Part shown: in pieces, positions 1-36,828 of the stretch
Layout of the letters: every line of letters begins with the position of its first letter
Numbering within the stretch: position 1 is the stretch's first letter
NCBI RefSeq assembly: GCF_964340395.1
Contig: NC_135550.1
Coordinates: 6,614,101 to 6,678,100, forward strand
Reading direction: 5' to 3'
Source: Glandiceps talaboti
Lineage: Eukaryota; Hemichordata; Enteropneusta; Spengelidae
DNA length: 64,000 nt
Program-made: the position numbers and the translations under genes
The notes under the pieces: model-generated
Databases searched by the model: none
What the model was told of the DNA's origin: nothing
Seen by the model: the letters and a program-made list of their open reading frames with translations, nothing else

Positions 1-790
1 TACACAGCATACGATTACTTCACGTAAATTCAAACTTAAGACTTTCGCCCGCAGCAAAAAATCGTATGTCGTCTGATATTATTACAACTACAAAGCTCTA
101 CCTGTAGTTTATATATTGCTATATTTTCAATTAAAGGATATGGATTCTGAACTGCACCGGAGGCTGTACACATGAAAGTGTAAACATGGATGTATAGGTG
201 AAACTCTATGTATAGAATCCATCGCTTTTTTTTTAATCAGAGATTCCGTTCTCAGAGTGGGTGTGCTGCGACTAAATCGTGGGCTTCAAACACCGTTTTA
301 CGTTTTAATAGCAGCGACATTAGACCCTTTTCACCAGCCTGTACATCCGACTATTGGAGACACCCTGTTCTTTAGCTACATGGGATTACATCAAGATTTT
401 ACAGGTCGTGCACAAGATTGAAATGCAACGAATTGTCATTAAAGTAGAATTGATGATAATATTTAACAGATGGTGCTGTTATCAAACTGACGCTAACTGC
501 ATTCTAAACTTTGCATACTGGTTGATAACATGTTGGCTGGACACAGAGTACTAAGTATTCATGGCAAACTCATCATAGTTCATCCCACATTCTATTTTGG
601 TTCAGCTTCATGCCATCATTTCTCTTACTCCCGTTCCAGTTAACTGAATCACAGGAGTGTAATGTAATCAATCAGGCCTATATGTCTGGTAAACATTCAC
701 TACAGTTTTGCTCTGTGTTCTATTTCTAGTAGTGTACCAGCAGTAATAATCACATCCGCGCTCTTCTAAACATCTGTGAAAAGTCACAGA
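1..790. other. Intergenic, nothing recognised
   Basis: AT-rich unique sequence downstream of the Stum-like gene. Short open frames only; no motif or family resemblance seen. Confidence 0.6.
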
Positions 791-799
791 CTCGGTATT

Positions 800-917
800 A
801 TACATACATACATACATACATACATACATACATACATACATACATACATACATACATACATACATACATACATACATACATACATACATACATACATACA
901 TACATACATACATACAT

Positions 918-996
<79 letters not shown>

Positions 997-1097
997 TACA
1001 TACATACATACATACATACATACATACATACATACATACATACATACATACATACATACATACATACATACATACATACATACGTACATACATACAT
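800..1097. repeat. Composite microsatellite (CATA)n-(CAGA)n-(CATA)n
   Basis: About 120 bases of CATA, then about 75 of CAGA from 919, then about 100 of CATA. The symmetrical layout recurs at 24357-24668. All open frames here (Tyr/Ile/His/Thr or Cys/Met/Tyr/Val repeats) are products of the repeat. Confidence 0.95.
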
Positions 1098-1136
1098 ATA
1101 TGTAATGATGTTCACTCTGCAAATGGTGTTGTAGAG
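1098..1136. repeat. Short unique block shared with 24668-24716
   Basis: Directly after the CATA array comes ATATGTAATGATGTTCACTC followed by TGCAAATGGTGTTGTAGAGTA. The same text, with a 7-base insertion and one substitution, follows the CATA array at 24 kb. It is likely the end of a dispersed element that carries the microsatellite. Confidence 0.7.
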
Positions 1137-1190
1137 TAATGTCTCGAAAGATTCTATAGTTACAAATACAAAGGTAATGATCATGATCAC

Positions 1191-1238
1191 CACCACCACC
1201 ACCACCACCACCACCACCACCACCACCACCACCACCAC
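1191..1238. repeat. (CAC)n trinucleotide array
   Basis: Sixteen CAC/ACC units. The related block at 24 kb is likewise followed by a trinucleotide array, there CAC and CAT. Confidence 0.9.
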
Positions 1239-1239
1239 T

Positions 1240-3468
<2,229 letters not shown>

Positions 3469-3469
3469 G

Positions 3470-4414
3470 AGGTAACACAGCAAGCTATTCTCCGTGTATG
3501 GCAAATGTTAATGCAGTAAAGATTGTGTCCAATCGAAATCTGTGATCATCTCTGAGATAAAGCTAGGCAACAAACCGTTGCGTCTATTGAATGCAGACAC
3601 ATAGAGTTATCTCGAACGAAAAAAACAACAGAGCACAAATGCTAGATGCAGATAGGAATATTGTATATTTCATCAGCAGTCCGCTGTACATTCTCTTCAA
3701 CTTAAAAATCCTTTTTTTTTCAATATTGACAATTTTTTTTTACATCTATTAGGTTGTCCAGGTGATGAATTCATGCCGATGTAGGAAGTATCCTCCAATA
3801 TTCTGGATATCTTCAACTTCATTTCGGTCACACACAATGTTTCCATACGTTATCATGCGTAAGATATTTGCGAAATACAACCGAGACACATCACATTAAT
3901 ATATTTTATGTTTGAACTTCTAGTAACAAAACTTAGCATTAAGACACTAGTATGTGTTCTCACAGTACCGTTACAAAAACTATCATCAACCATAAAGTGA
4001 TTAGAAATACAAAAGGTGAAATACTTTCACGATAATACTCCAGTAGCGTGGTATATACGTTCAGTCTCAGTCAATGTCCACCGTATACCATAACTACATG
4101 TAGCTAGTTCAGGTGTGATTCTCGGCGACCGTCATCGTTATGCAAATGAGATCGGGCCCTTTGTCCTTGTGAAATGGAAAGGCAAAGCCGTACGTACGTA
4201 GGTCTAGCCGAAGACTTCGAAAAATCAAATCGTAATAAAATCACATGGCGGTCAAATAACGATTCATTGTGTCCTGCGAAACGTATTCGCCTGAAGAAAT
4301 GACTTGGAAAGTATCGTCGTCGTAAAAAAAAATACATGCCCCTTTGCGGCATCGGTAAAACACACATCGTCGTAAAAAGTTACCAGGCCTCTTTGTGGCA
4401 CAGTCAGGATTTGT
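3470..4414. other. Intergenic downstream of the Stum-like gene
   Basis: No gene seen. Two overlapping minus-strand open frames between 4104 and 4444 look like chance. Confidence 0.5.
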
Positions 4415-4420
4415 TTTATT
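4415..4420 (-). promoter_or_regulatory. Candidate polyadenylation signal of the Stum-like gene
   Basis: AATAAA followed by another A on the minus strand, about 350 bases after the Stum-like stop codon, with a TGTG-containing stretch shortly downstream. A plausible 3' end; other hexamers further on cannot be excluded. Confidence 0.4.
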
Positions 4421-4771
4421 GCCCAAGCAAAAAAAAACCCACAAACGTTCTGGCTTGAGAGAATGGGAAAGTATTTGGTGTTGATATGAACAACTCTACT
4501 ACGACTGGCAGTGTTGATATGATGGCATGTGGTTAATGAAATAAGGACCGTCCCGATGATACATCCTGGGAAGAAAATGTCTCATCGTCCTTCAAAAATT
4601 GCGATTTTTTGTCTATTCCCTTTGACATTGTGATAGACATCTGACGACGACGATACGGATGAAAATTGAAATGCCCTGTCATCATCGTCTTTGAACTCAT
4701 CCGAGCGTAAAATTAACTTCTTATGGACAGCGTGATGACATTGTTTCCAAGTCAAATGAAGATCGTGTTCT

Positions 4772-25880
<21,109 letters not shown>

Positions 25881-28800
25881 GCTTCAAAGAATCTGCCAAA
25901 TTTATTCCAGTAAAGCGACAGGTCCGTATAAAGCGAATATGTGTAATGTTACTTGTGTCAAAACTGTCTGGTCACTGTCTGACATCGACAGTCACAGCAC
26001 AGTTGCCGAGCAGAGTGATTACCGTTGTCTTGTTCGATCGGAGACGTATCTTGATGTGTGCAGAAAGAATCAATAACAATGTATCCTTATTAAAGCATAC
26101 GACGCACATCCGATAAAGGCACCATTTCAAAGTATATTGTGTGTTTTAAAAGAAGGGTTCACAAAGTAAGAATCGAGAGAATGTCGTCGACCGCCTTGTT
26201 GTAATACACAGGAATGTAGTACTAAGTTGATACTGACTACGAGATGAACGTCACCCACTCAGAACACCGTACCGCCAGTATGGTAGGAATGCACACGACT
26301 GTACTGATGACGATGCATACAAGCCACGTAAAACAGTCAAACAGCGAAGTAGTAGGCTGACCACATTTCACTTGCAATGTTGAAACATATATGTTGCCAT
26401 CAACTCTCACTCACTAGCGAACGATGTGCACATGCGCAGGCGTGTACTTTTTAATATTCTATGTCATTAAATTCTCGGTCAATAAGACTGATACATATGT
26501 TACTGACAAACGGAAATGCACCCGTATAAATGAGTACATGCAGTTTTTAAAAAAAGAGCAGACGGTACAAAAAAATCATACGCGCATAATACTACAACAT
26601 CATACACAGTTTGAAATGTTGTCTTCAGTATTACCGGCGACACTGTTCAATATTGAAGGCAGGGAATATTGGAAAATGATGTAAGAAGATCCCCTGGGAA
26701 GATGAAACCATGTCAATCAGAATTTGACCATGTAGAGTGAATGTGAATTATTCACTAGCAAATCGCCAAGGTTACAGATGTAAAAACATGCATCGCATGT
26801 TCGATTCTTCTGTATGTTTATATTAAACATTAGAATAGAATATTGTCCCTTCATTTTATGTTTTTGGTAAATAACACGGAAATGGCGATTTTTTTTAGAG
26901 TTGCGACATAAATCGCTTAACAATCGAAAAATGCCTTATACAAGCCTGTACCAATACTTTACAACTTATTAGAGTTAGGTGAAAACCAATGAAGCTATCG
27001 AGATCGGTACTAAATGTAGCAATATAACTGACTGGTTGACTGCAAATCATTAATTTTGAAGAAATACGATATGATAGCAATATACAAGCTCCTAACTGTA
27101 TTTCCATTATGTGAAAATAATTGAATGTTTTTTACGGCATGACTATAAATTGCGAATGCAATCTATTGTGATAAAGTGATAGTTATATTGTGTGGTGATG
27201 TATGGGATAAATTGCGATTTGGTTCTCTATCAATAATCCATCTCCTATAGTGTTAAACCATAATTATTATTTATCAAAATGTTAATCTTCGATATGATTT
27301 AGTAATAACTGAGTGGTCTTATATTGAAAATGAAATGTAATGTCATCATGTCATGTAACTGTATTATATATATTGCACTGAGCAAAATTACGATGATACA
27401 GTACTAACTGACTTTGTGCAGGGTAAACGTTAAATAATAATTAGGCAAATTATCATTGACCTTATACGGGATAGTGTGATTTGTATGCAAATTTAAATGA
27501 CTGATTTAATTACGCAGATAAAGGTACAATCGCTCTCCATCCTATCAACTATGTTATTGATTATTACAATAAAAGACAGTTAACCGGAAACAAAACGTCG
27601 TCTGGCTTGGCAAAAATCTTACTAAAATTGTTACATTTTATCGTCTGGCGCGACAAAAATGTAAGTACAATTTTGTTACATTTTGAGCCCTTTAAGGATG
27701 TAGATCATATACAGGTAGCTGACACAAAGAAAATATAGCAATGTTGGTAACATTCTTTTGGCGCCAGACATCTGAAATGTTGCAATGCTTGTAGGATTTC
27801 TGTCGCGCAAAATGATAAAACGTAGCAGTATTACAGACTTGTATCGATTCAGACGACATTTGATGCTTCAAGTTACCTGGCTTACATTGTTACAGTAATA
27901 TCGTCTGTTCACAGAGCAATAAAACAGATAATAAAAGCTAAAATCAACGGGCATTCATTTGTTTGAGAAACACATTGTAACGTCATATATACCAAAATGT
28001 TCCAAATAATTGACCTATTACCAAGTAACCATGGTGATATATATCCCTTTACCTTTGATCAGTACAAATGAAGTATTTCTCGTTCATTTATGTACATCTT
28101 GATAACATAGCTACTTATAGTAGTTTCAACGTTTATAGGGTCATGTTTGATCAGTGTTTTTTTTACGGATACGATTTATTGAAAATGAACAAGGTCATTC
28201 CAACTACATTGTAGTATATTTATCCCTGTGATCTGCCAGTTTTACACCCTTTTCTTTAAAAAAGAAAAGAAACAAAAGAATTTCAAATGATTAAGTTTTT
28301 GTACGAATAAAATATCCTACTTATTATCATATTCCGTAGTTGGTTGCATTTGCTTCTGTTTCTGCAATCATCTGTATACTAAAGGGCGCTAGACTATTAG
28401 TATATGGTGAAAGTGATTGTAGTTAGACTAGATGTCGTTCTTAAATGTAGGTACGTTATTGCACTAGCATTGCTATCTACCTAGTACATTACACCACAAG
28501 TTTACTGCTTTTGGTAGCTGTTTGCAGATATTGGTATTGTATCACAAAAGGGACATGGACTGGGAGATATATAACATGCATTCCGTCGCTTCATTATCTC
28601 ACACTTACCTACAGCATCAGAGTAAGGAACCGAAAAATACATTGGGAATCGTCCATAAAACTGTTTGAGAGATTATAAAGACCTACAAGACACATGTTGT
28701 ACATTAGAATATTATTGTCATGGCTTCGACTAAATGTGGAAATTGCAATTTAGGTGTCGTAATTCTTTCTGTTTTACGACGTATAATATTGTGTGTGAGA

Positions 28801-30590
28801 AACGTACTGTAAATAAAGAATCATTATACAAAGGTACTTTTGTCACCATTCCATAGATGGCCGATTAGTATCTCTTAGTTTGCAATGAAATATTCATTGT
28901 GGTACATATAAGAAAATCTCTACCGGAATATGTAGAAGCTTTTGAATTGCCAAAATCTAGTCAGTGTAGATGATGGCTGTTACAAATCGAGTTGTCCAAG
29001 TTTCACTCTATTAATCGACTCGGCAGTAATTATTTCATTGCAGTAAATGTCACAGTTAGAATAAGCTAGGTTACCATGGATATTTGGTCTAATCTGAATA
29101 TCAACATTATCAACATTTTGTTACCTACATTCAACCAGGTGACTATCCAGCTTGATTTCATTCTACAACTGTGTTATTTTGGTTTTAAGGGACCGTCACC
29201 CCCTCCCCAGATGAAGGTTATAGACATATTTTAGACCAGAATCTGTTACTTCCTCGAGGGACTTACGCGTCGCAAAAACTTCCAAATTGTGTGTACAATT
29301 CAAGGTAATTCACATAATTAACACTACTGCAGCAGTCAGTCAGTCTGGGATGGCGTTAGAAACGGGGAAAAGGTATACATGGAAAGGTGAAGTGATAGTA
29401 ATGTAATCTTGGCATAAAACGTGTATTCATTTGATTGGAAAATGTCGTAAAGCAAGTTTGTAGGGGAATAGGAATTAAAATAATTAAAATGTCAAATCAT
29501 TACATATCAGATCAGAAACCACGGTCAAAGAAAACAACATTGAATCATATATCATATATCTCAACAAAATAAGCAAAACAAAGCAAAACGAAAAAACAAA
29601 ACAACAAAAAAACATCCGAATAGCAAAACAAAAAGCGAAACAAAACAGTGCTGGCAAGGAATATAATATGAAAATCTTGCCATGCCGGGAAGTGGTGTTA
29701 GACAGTCGGAGTGAAAGCAGACTGATTACTAAATGGTCTTTACAACATTATCTGGAAGTACAAAAATAGAAAGCAAGCATGTTGTGTTGAAGGGTTTATT
29801 GACTTCGTGTCAGTAACAGCCGTGCATTTGAGGCTAACTTAATATAAACAGAGCTCTCATGAGGGTTATCGGAGACCATGTTTCTTCTCCGTTATCTTAA
29901 AAGAAACAGCCATCATTCAAAGAGTACGTACTTAGACTCTCAGAACACAACATTTTATTTGACAAGATTCGGAATAAATTAAGTGCAAAAATAAGAAGTT
30001 AAGTGAGATAACGAAATAAAGTGTTGGTTGCAAAAACACACTCCAGTAAGAAAGTAAGAATTCGATTACACGGTGTCGCCAAGTTAGTGTTGATGTTTTT
30101 CAAGTGTTCGGTTGGAAAGCAACGCTGTATGTGTTATTGCTTCTCGTCCCACGTGTACATGTACTTTGGTAAGTAATGACACTTGAAGGGAGACTTGAAA
30201 GGAAGTCACGTCAATCGACGAATTGGCTTTCAAGAGTCTCCGCTGATGGGTTTAGTATGCACAGACAACCGTTGACACTTGAAAGGTAATAATAGCCTGC
30301 TGCCTGAAAAAAAATCACCGAAGTCTTGAACTCAAAGACACTACACGTTATCGAGGTTAATAACATGTCTTCACATGTTCACTATTGTTAGTGCGTCATG
30401 CATACAATTGTGTCGTCGTTATCGCATTCTAACTAATCGGTTCAATGTTGACAAAGGTTATAGAATTCTCTTGGTGATGTTTCTAATTTGACTGATATCC
30501 TTAATTCACCTGCCTGCTCACACTCCATTACATGTCGTAAGTCCAAGTTAAATACAGTTTTCATCCAATTACTACAGCCACGTATACATA
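25881..30590. other. Upstream of the Stum-like gene; intergenic, nothing recognised
   Basis: The Stum-like promoter and any 5' non-coding exon should lie in the first part, but I cannot point to a TATA box or initiator with confidence. The rest is AT-rich with no coding signal. Confidence 0.45.
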
Positions 30591-30597
30591 GTCTTAT

Positions 30598-30762
30598 TGC
30601 AATCAAACAGGCTACATCTAAGACATTGAAGCAATCAAGCAGGCTACATCTAAGACATTGAAGCAATCAAGCAGGCTACATCCAAGACATTGAAGCAATC
30701 AAGCAGGCTACATCTAAGACATTGAAGCAGTCAAGCAGGCTACATCTAAGACATTGAAGCAA
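30598..30762. repeat. 32-bp tandem repeat, about five copies
   Basis: GCAATCAAGCAGGCTACATC followed by TAAGACATTGAA, repeated nearly perfectly; the first copy has AAAC for AAGC. Confidence 0.95.
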
Positions 30763-31260
30763 TGTTCATATTTATCATTGTCCGAGCGATAACCTTCTAG
30801 ACATTATCGTTACTTGGTATCGTGTATATCCTCATTAGATGCTCCAAGGCAACACACTTGCACATAGTCCCAATATTAAAACACCTATTATTTAGACGTT
30901 ATGAACAAGGAATTAAAACAGTCATGTATTTTCTGAGAATGGGTGTGGTGTACATTGGAGAATTGCTTACTTTCTTATTGTTGGTTAGTTCAACAAAACC
31001 CATCTCCTGTTTGCTATTGTCGAGACAAACATAACGATAGGGTTTTTAATATATTGTCAACGTCGATTCCCTTTATAGACGATGCTGATGGTGAAACCCG
31101 TCAGTGACGTTGATGATTTAAACCTCATGATGTTTGCTACAAACGTCGCCAATTTTACATTCGGGTTTACATTTCCGAGAGTGGTTTGCAATTACAATTA
31201 TGATCACCATCTCTCGTATGCTGCGGTATTACCTGTTAAATAAAAGGTACCTTTTGACTA
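30763..31260. other. Intergenic, nothing recognised
   Basis: Unique AT-rich sequence. Confidence 0.45.
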
Positions 31261-31266
31261 ACACAG

Positions 31267-31420
<154 letters not shown>

Positions 31421-33511
31421 GTACAACAATATGCATATCTTTCAGTATGTCAAATTTACGCCACATAGCTGACGATGAAGGCGAACAAGGGAAAATCTAC
31501 CCAAATGATCATTATTAGATATCCTGATTTGAACATCTATCAACAAGTAACAAGTGGATGTCCGCTCTAATTAGCAATTGAGAACGATCAGTCAAGTGTA
31601 AGCTTACGTCTTGAAAACATCAATGCATGCACAAGTTTCCACAAAAGATGTCTGGGCAGCGTAACGCAATGCCATGTTTTCACATTCAGTACAAGTCTAC
31701 GCAAGTTTGATTTGACATGACAAGATGTTTAACGAGATATTTCACAAAGTGAGGATTTATATCTCCAGTCAGTAATGGACTGACAAACATATATATATAT
31801 ATAATATGTCAGAGCTGAAGCCTTATTTATGGTTATTTCGAACCTCGTCGACTCAGTTACTGCGACAAGTTCCCCGAAGACTAATGCACACAATTCAATA
31901 AAAACAGGTATAAACTTCAAGTAAGAATCGAATTGATGATCATTTTTTTCTAGATAGGTGAAAAAAACTTGAAATGAACAGGAGTAGGCACGTATGCAGA
32001 ATATTGACCAATCACCATCGTCCTTCTGTACAATGTACAGATCGGCTCGGAATATAACTGTTGCGCAAAACAAAGTGCAACACATTGAATAATCGAGGGA
32101 GTCATACCGTAATATCTTTTGTAATCAAACTTTGAACATCTTCTTTCAGAATTGTATATTTCAGCATATCCCAAACGTTTAACTCGATTGGAATTGTCAT
32201 CGACAACTCAATGCCCTAATGGGTGCCTGGTTGTGTTTTAGCACTTTGAAAAGATTACAATCCCATACCCTGTCTATTCCGTGAGGATCCTTCGTCGCCT
32301 ATTAAATGACGTTTGCTCAATTTTGCTTCTTAAGCCTTGTCAAAGTCGGTGTCAAAGTACACCTTTCATCCACTTTGAAGTTAATTTTCAGTGTCGGAGG
32401 CAGCCATGTTGGAAAAACAGTTGACATGGATAGTATAAAAGGAACTCGATCTATGATTGGTCAATTTGCTGCTGAAAACTGACAGCTTGCAACATTTAGA
32501 GGCGTTCTCACATATTATACAAGTCTGAAAAAAAATTGTGAAGGGGTAATAACAAAAAAAACCCACTGTTAGTAGTAAGTATTACGCGAGATTCAATATA
32601 GAAAGTACATTGAATATAATTTTAGAATAAAACTATAATTAAAGTGTTGATATTTTTTCAGTCGTAGACCGTTATGACCGTCAGTATTGATACACCTCGT
32701 CACACACATTTGAGACAAATATATTACGCCTTCCCTTCCAAAATTGCTAATCTACGAACTAAGAGGGTATGTCGTACAGCAACTGGTTCCTATAAATATT
32801 TGTTCGAGTTTGGAAATGAAAGATTGATTCAAAATAACAAAAATATTGAATGACTTTGAATTCTGAGAAAACAATTACATTCTTTCTTCTTTTTTATTTT
32901 TATTATTTTAGCGCAGATGCGTAGTGATACTTTTGTGTATTAGGTATATCTCGTAAAAATGTGCACCCACATTTTCTTTGTAAAAGTACATGGTCTACAG
33001 CTCAAACTTAGCGACTACTTGTGACTTGGAGACTGCTCAAGTTAGATTGCACACATTTCTGAATGGAATTAAGGTTGCAATACATTAAAACGCAGCATGT
33101 AAGGTAACCCAGACTTATTTTGCCAGGAGTACACGTTTTTCATCATTTTATGAGTAAAGGTTTCTGTTAAGAACCTTTGACGACAGCTACTGGAGAATGA
33201 AGATACACCTGCTAATCTAAGTACACATATGTTCCCGCATATCAATGGTAGCTCTTTGCGTGTGTGAACAACCCTCTCTCATACACCCACAACTCAATTT
33301 CAACCAAACCTTGTACAAATGTCAGACACATGTAGATAGTTCACTTCACTTATTTTATGTTTGCTGATCAGCGAGCGACGACCTACTCAACATGACGGTG
33401 ATAATTACAAACCCGTAAATTTCATTTTAGAAATTGGATGAAAATGTTTTGCCTTTCTAATGAAGATACTCATTATCACATGCGCCCGTTTCAACGTTTT
33501 TATAGCAGTTG
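31421..33511. other. Intergenic, nothing recognised
   Basis: AT-rich; only short open frames, none with family resemblance. Confidence 0.45.
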
Positions 33512-33755
33512 TCAGAGCACCAGATCTAGAGTATCGGAACTACTAAGAGATGATCCGACAGAGCTATACTTTGTACTATTACTTTCACCTGTCGAAATGC
33601 CAGATCCATTAGCATTTAATTGAAGACAAAGGTGAAGGCAAGGGTTGTTTTGTCTTTCAGTTATCGCAAAACCTAAGTAGTCTTGTAGTTGCGTAGTCAG
33701 TAACCCTAATAATATGATACTTCCCAAACATATTAATGAATTTCTAGAAAGCATG
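33512..33755 (-). CDS. Candidate first exon of a small secreted protein, unrecognised
   Basis: ATG at 33755 begins MLSRNSLICLGSIILLGLLT, which looks like a signal peptide. It is followed by QDYLGFAITERQNNPCLHLC and a Ser/Gly-rich stretch. A GTGAAA that could be a donor follows GGCATTTCGACAG at about 33590; otherwise the frame runs to TGA at 33512. No family is recognised. Listed because the hydrophobic leader is well formed; chance is possible. Confidence 0.25.
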
Positions 33756-33763
33756 ACGTCCAA

Positions 33764-35350
33764 CTATAAACTACAAGCAGGGTTACAGGAGTGACCTTTC
33801 AAAAGACCATCTCTGTAACACGATGAAGTGGAAAATGATATTTCAAAATATAGAAATGATGTATTTTCATTTCTCTTGGGTGTCTTATCGTTCTCTACCT
33901 TTCTATTTTGGTCACAATCTTACAAAATGCCCGAGGCGTCACTATTGCATGGAAAGGAGAAAACACAGTTTGTTATGATGTAATCAGCCACTCTTTTAAT
34001 GGTAGCAAAGAACACATTCGGCGGAGAACACGTCTGTGGTTATTTCACCTTTATCGTTCTACTATAGTAGTAAGACCTTTCAATTCCTATCGCATGAGCG
34101 GAACGAAAGGTAGAGGGAATGGGCGTGGGATTAAAGGAAGCCCCCAAGGGAATCACTAGATATCAAACCGTATTACGAATAGTCAGGAATAAATCCCAGA
34201 TAAAGAGAAACTGTATTGGACAGCTTCACATCACTAGACGAATGTAGTGTGTGATTTTCATCTTCTAAGATCTAGTGTCACAACGGGCCATCAAATCAGG
34301 TATTTCAGATGGTTGACGATGTCTTGTCTTTTTGTGACTTTGAATACCAAGTGCATTACCCATCCTGATTCACTTTATTTATATATTCTACGTAGGCATA
34401 TACTCGTCTAGCCTAAGAACGTCATGTATACTGTATGGGATGTCTTTTGTGTGCGTGGTGTTTAGATGTCGATGACACAAAAATGTTGCGCATGCATACT
34501 GACATAACATGTCGTAAAATCTATTAACCTGCCAGTATATACATAGCAGTGAGGTATACAGAAAAAGAGGTTAACGTCTGAATGATAGCACACTTTGTAC
34601 GTAGGCGTTCTCCCACCTCGGGCGTCACTAACTCGGGTAGGACAGGTTAACATGTCACACGCAGAACAATGAAAACTCTACCAGCTCTTCCAATTCAGAC
34701 TTCTGCTGACCGCTGCGAGCTCCTTCACTCTCACATTGTTACAGGTTTATCTTTTCAGCGCAAAGTGGTTAAATTTCCTCAGGAGTCTTTTAAATTTGTA
34801 AAAAAAAAGTTAGTCATTATTAAAGAAAGGGCTTAAAATAAATGAAGGGCAAAAATTGCTACTTTTAAAGGAAATTTTAAAAACTAAATGAACAAATAAA
34901 TGAAGATCCAATAAAAGTAAACCACCGAAATAAAGAAACAACTACGTAACTATAATATTTTCTGACGTCATTATTGCAGATTTGCATAATTGAACTTTAT
35001 GTGTCTAGATGACATGTACTTTGCTCGTGCCTAACTTTTTGCATTCTACTGAGCGAGTCTCTATTTCTATTAATTTTCATGGTTAGGCGCCACCAATTGG
35101 ATTCTTTGTCGTCTGCGTGCGGATAGGTTTGTCGGTAGATTTAGAAGAAGAAAAACACGAAAAAAAACCTAAATGTTCTTGGTAGTTTTGGGGAAAGTCA
35201 AGGACGGCAAACAAAGCATGCAATTGGTGGAGCATTATCTTACGCACACAATGGCGTATTATATACACGTTGAAAACATACGAAGAAATGAGATAGGACT
35301 AACTACAGGACTGACTACCTCAGTGTCGATATTAATACGTGTCTGGATTC
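33764..35350. other. Intergenic, nothing recognised
   Basis: No coding or repeat structure identified. Confidence 0.45.
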
Positions 35351-35354
35351 CTTC

Positions 35355-35530
35355 GTATAATAATAATAATCTTTATTTATACTGGATAGTGTATACATGT
35401 TATATACGGATAAGTACCGTGACTCCGTAGTATGGTGAATGGCCGACATGGTAAGCATTCATTCTGTCCACACAGCCCGCAAACTTTATTCACATTCAGT
35501 GTTTTCCGTGGATACCATTCGTAGAAGTTG
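35355..35530 (-). mobile_element. Retroelement 3' end (SINE or LINE tail)
   Basis: On the minus strand the sequence ends CCAGTATAAATAAAGATT followed by several ATT units, the microsatellite tail style of L2-group elements. The body upstream (GTGAATAAAGTTTGCGGGCT and surroundings) has no coding frame. The upstream boundary is uncertain. Confidence 0.4.
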
Positions 35531-36815
35531 AATGGTATACGCAATAAGACCTTTATACAAAATAATTCCGAACATGTAATTTGCTAATTTTATGCAGATT
35601 TTCCTTATGGTTGACAGTTGCAGCTAATGAGGTATGGCCAAAATACCTAGTTCGATATACCAAGTCCACACGTCTTGTCACGTCGACTAAAAGCCTTCTA
35701 CGGAGGTTTAGAGGTTCACTCCAGCGTGTAGATACGAATACTAAAAGACACTGGCTCCCCTGCTGGCTCCTTACTCTAGGTAAACCTACTAGTTGTTTAA
35801 AGTGTCCTCTGGTAATCATTTACTTTCCGTTCTACCACAAAGGAAAATATAAAACAGCCATTTCATTTACTGTATATACTGTTGAATATAACGCATTGCA
35901 GGGTGGGTAGACACAACTGCCTTTCTACATCTTTGTAATATGCAAGCATGAAGTATCATACTTCCACGCTGCAAGTATATGATTTGAATTGTGGATATAC
36001 GTCATTATTTATAAGAGGTCATATCTTTGGATGAATCTCACACCTAAAATAACAACCGGGTCACATGGTGAATACTCGAAGGTATCTTGTAACCACCTAC
36101 ACGACCAAGATAAACACATCCACAGACTAAAATTACTTCTATTTTGGTTTAACGATGTTAGTAAACATATTATGTCATTGATGTTACATCCTACGTGCTG
36201 TCTATAACTTCACTAGATCGTTCATCTACAAGAAGCTGTGATTTATTGGTATGTCCCACCACATGGCGTACGATAAAGTAAAGAACCAGTGCAATATCCA
36301 AGGCGACATTTTTTACACTATTATCCCCCCCCCCCCACACACACACATACACATTGTCTATGCCGGAGTAAACGGTGCTCAGTACCTTATATACATGTAT
36401 ATCTAGCGGTGCAAGTAACACAATACTTAGTTAGTTACGGCTCTCATCCATGTCTTACTAAGTAATATTGTGTTAATTTATCATATACACAATGAAGCAT
36501 ACAATGTATACTACCAATTACAATGTACATGAGTATTCCCCATATTTAGCACTATAATTACCTCGCTGTCAATTTCATGTTTGTTGCCGTGTATTTTGCA
36601 ATTACAATTATCTGTAATTTGTTGTAATCAAGCACATGCTGTCAATTTCACGATTTTGTCTTTGATAAATTGATTTGTCAGTCCTATATGGTAAAATGAT
36701 TATATAGATGAACTTTGTCTAAGCCGGGTTATACAAGCAAATGAAAGCATAACGCCTAGAGGGTTGATGATGCGTGAGAATCAGTTACTCTCGCTCTCTC
36801 TCTTCCACAAAATTG
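35531..36815. other. Intergenic, nothing recognised
   Basis: A pair of antisense open frames at about 35553-35910 shows no known domain. C-run at 36326-36337. Confidence 0.45.
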
Positions 36816-36828
36816 ACACAGAGTCAGC

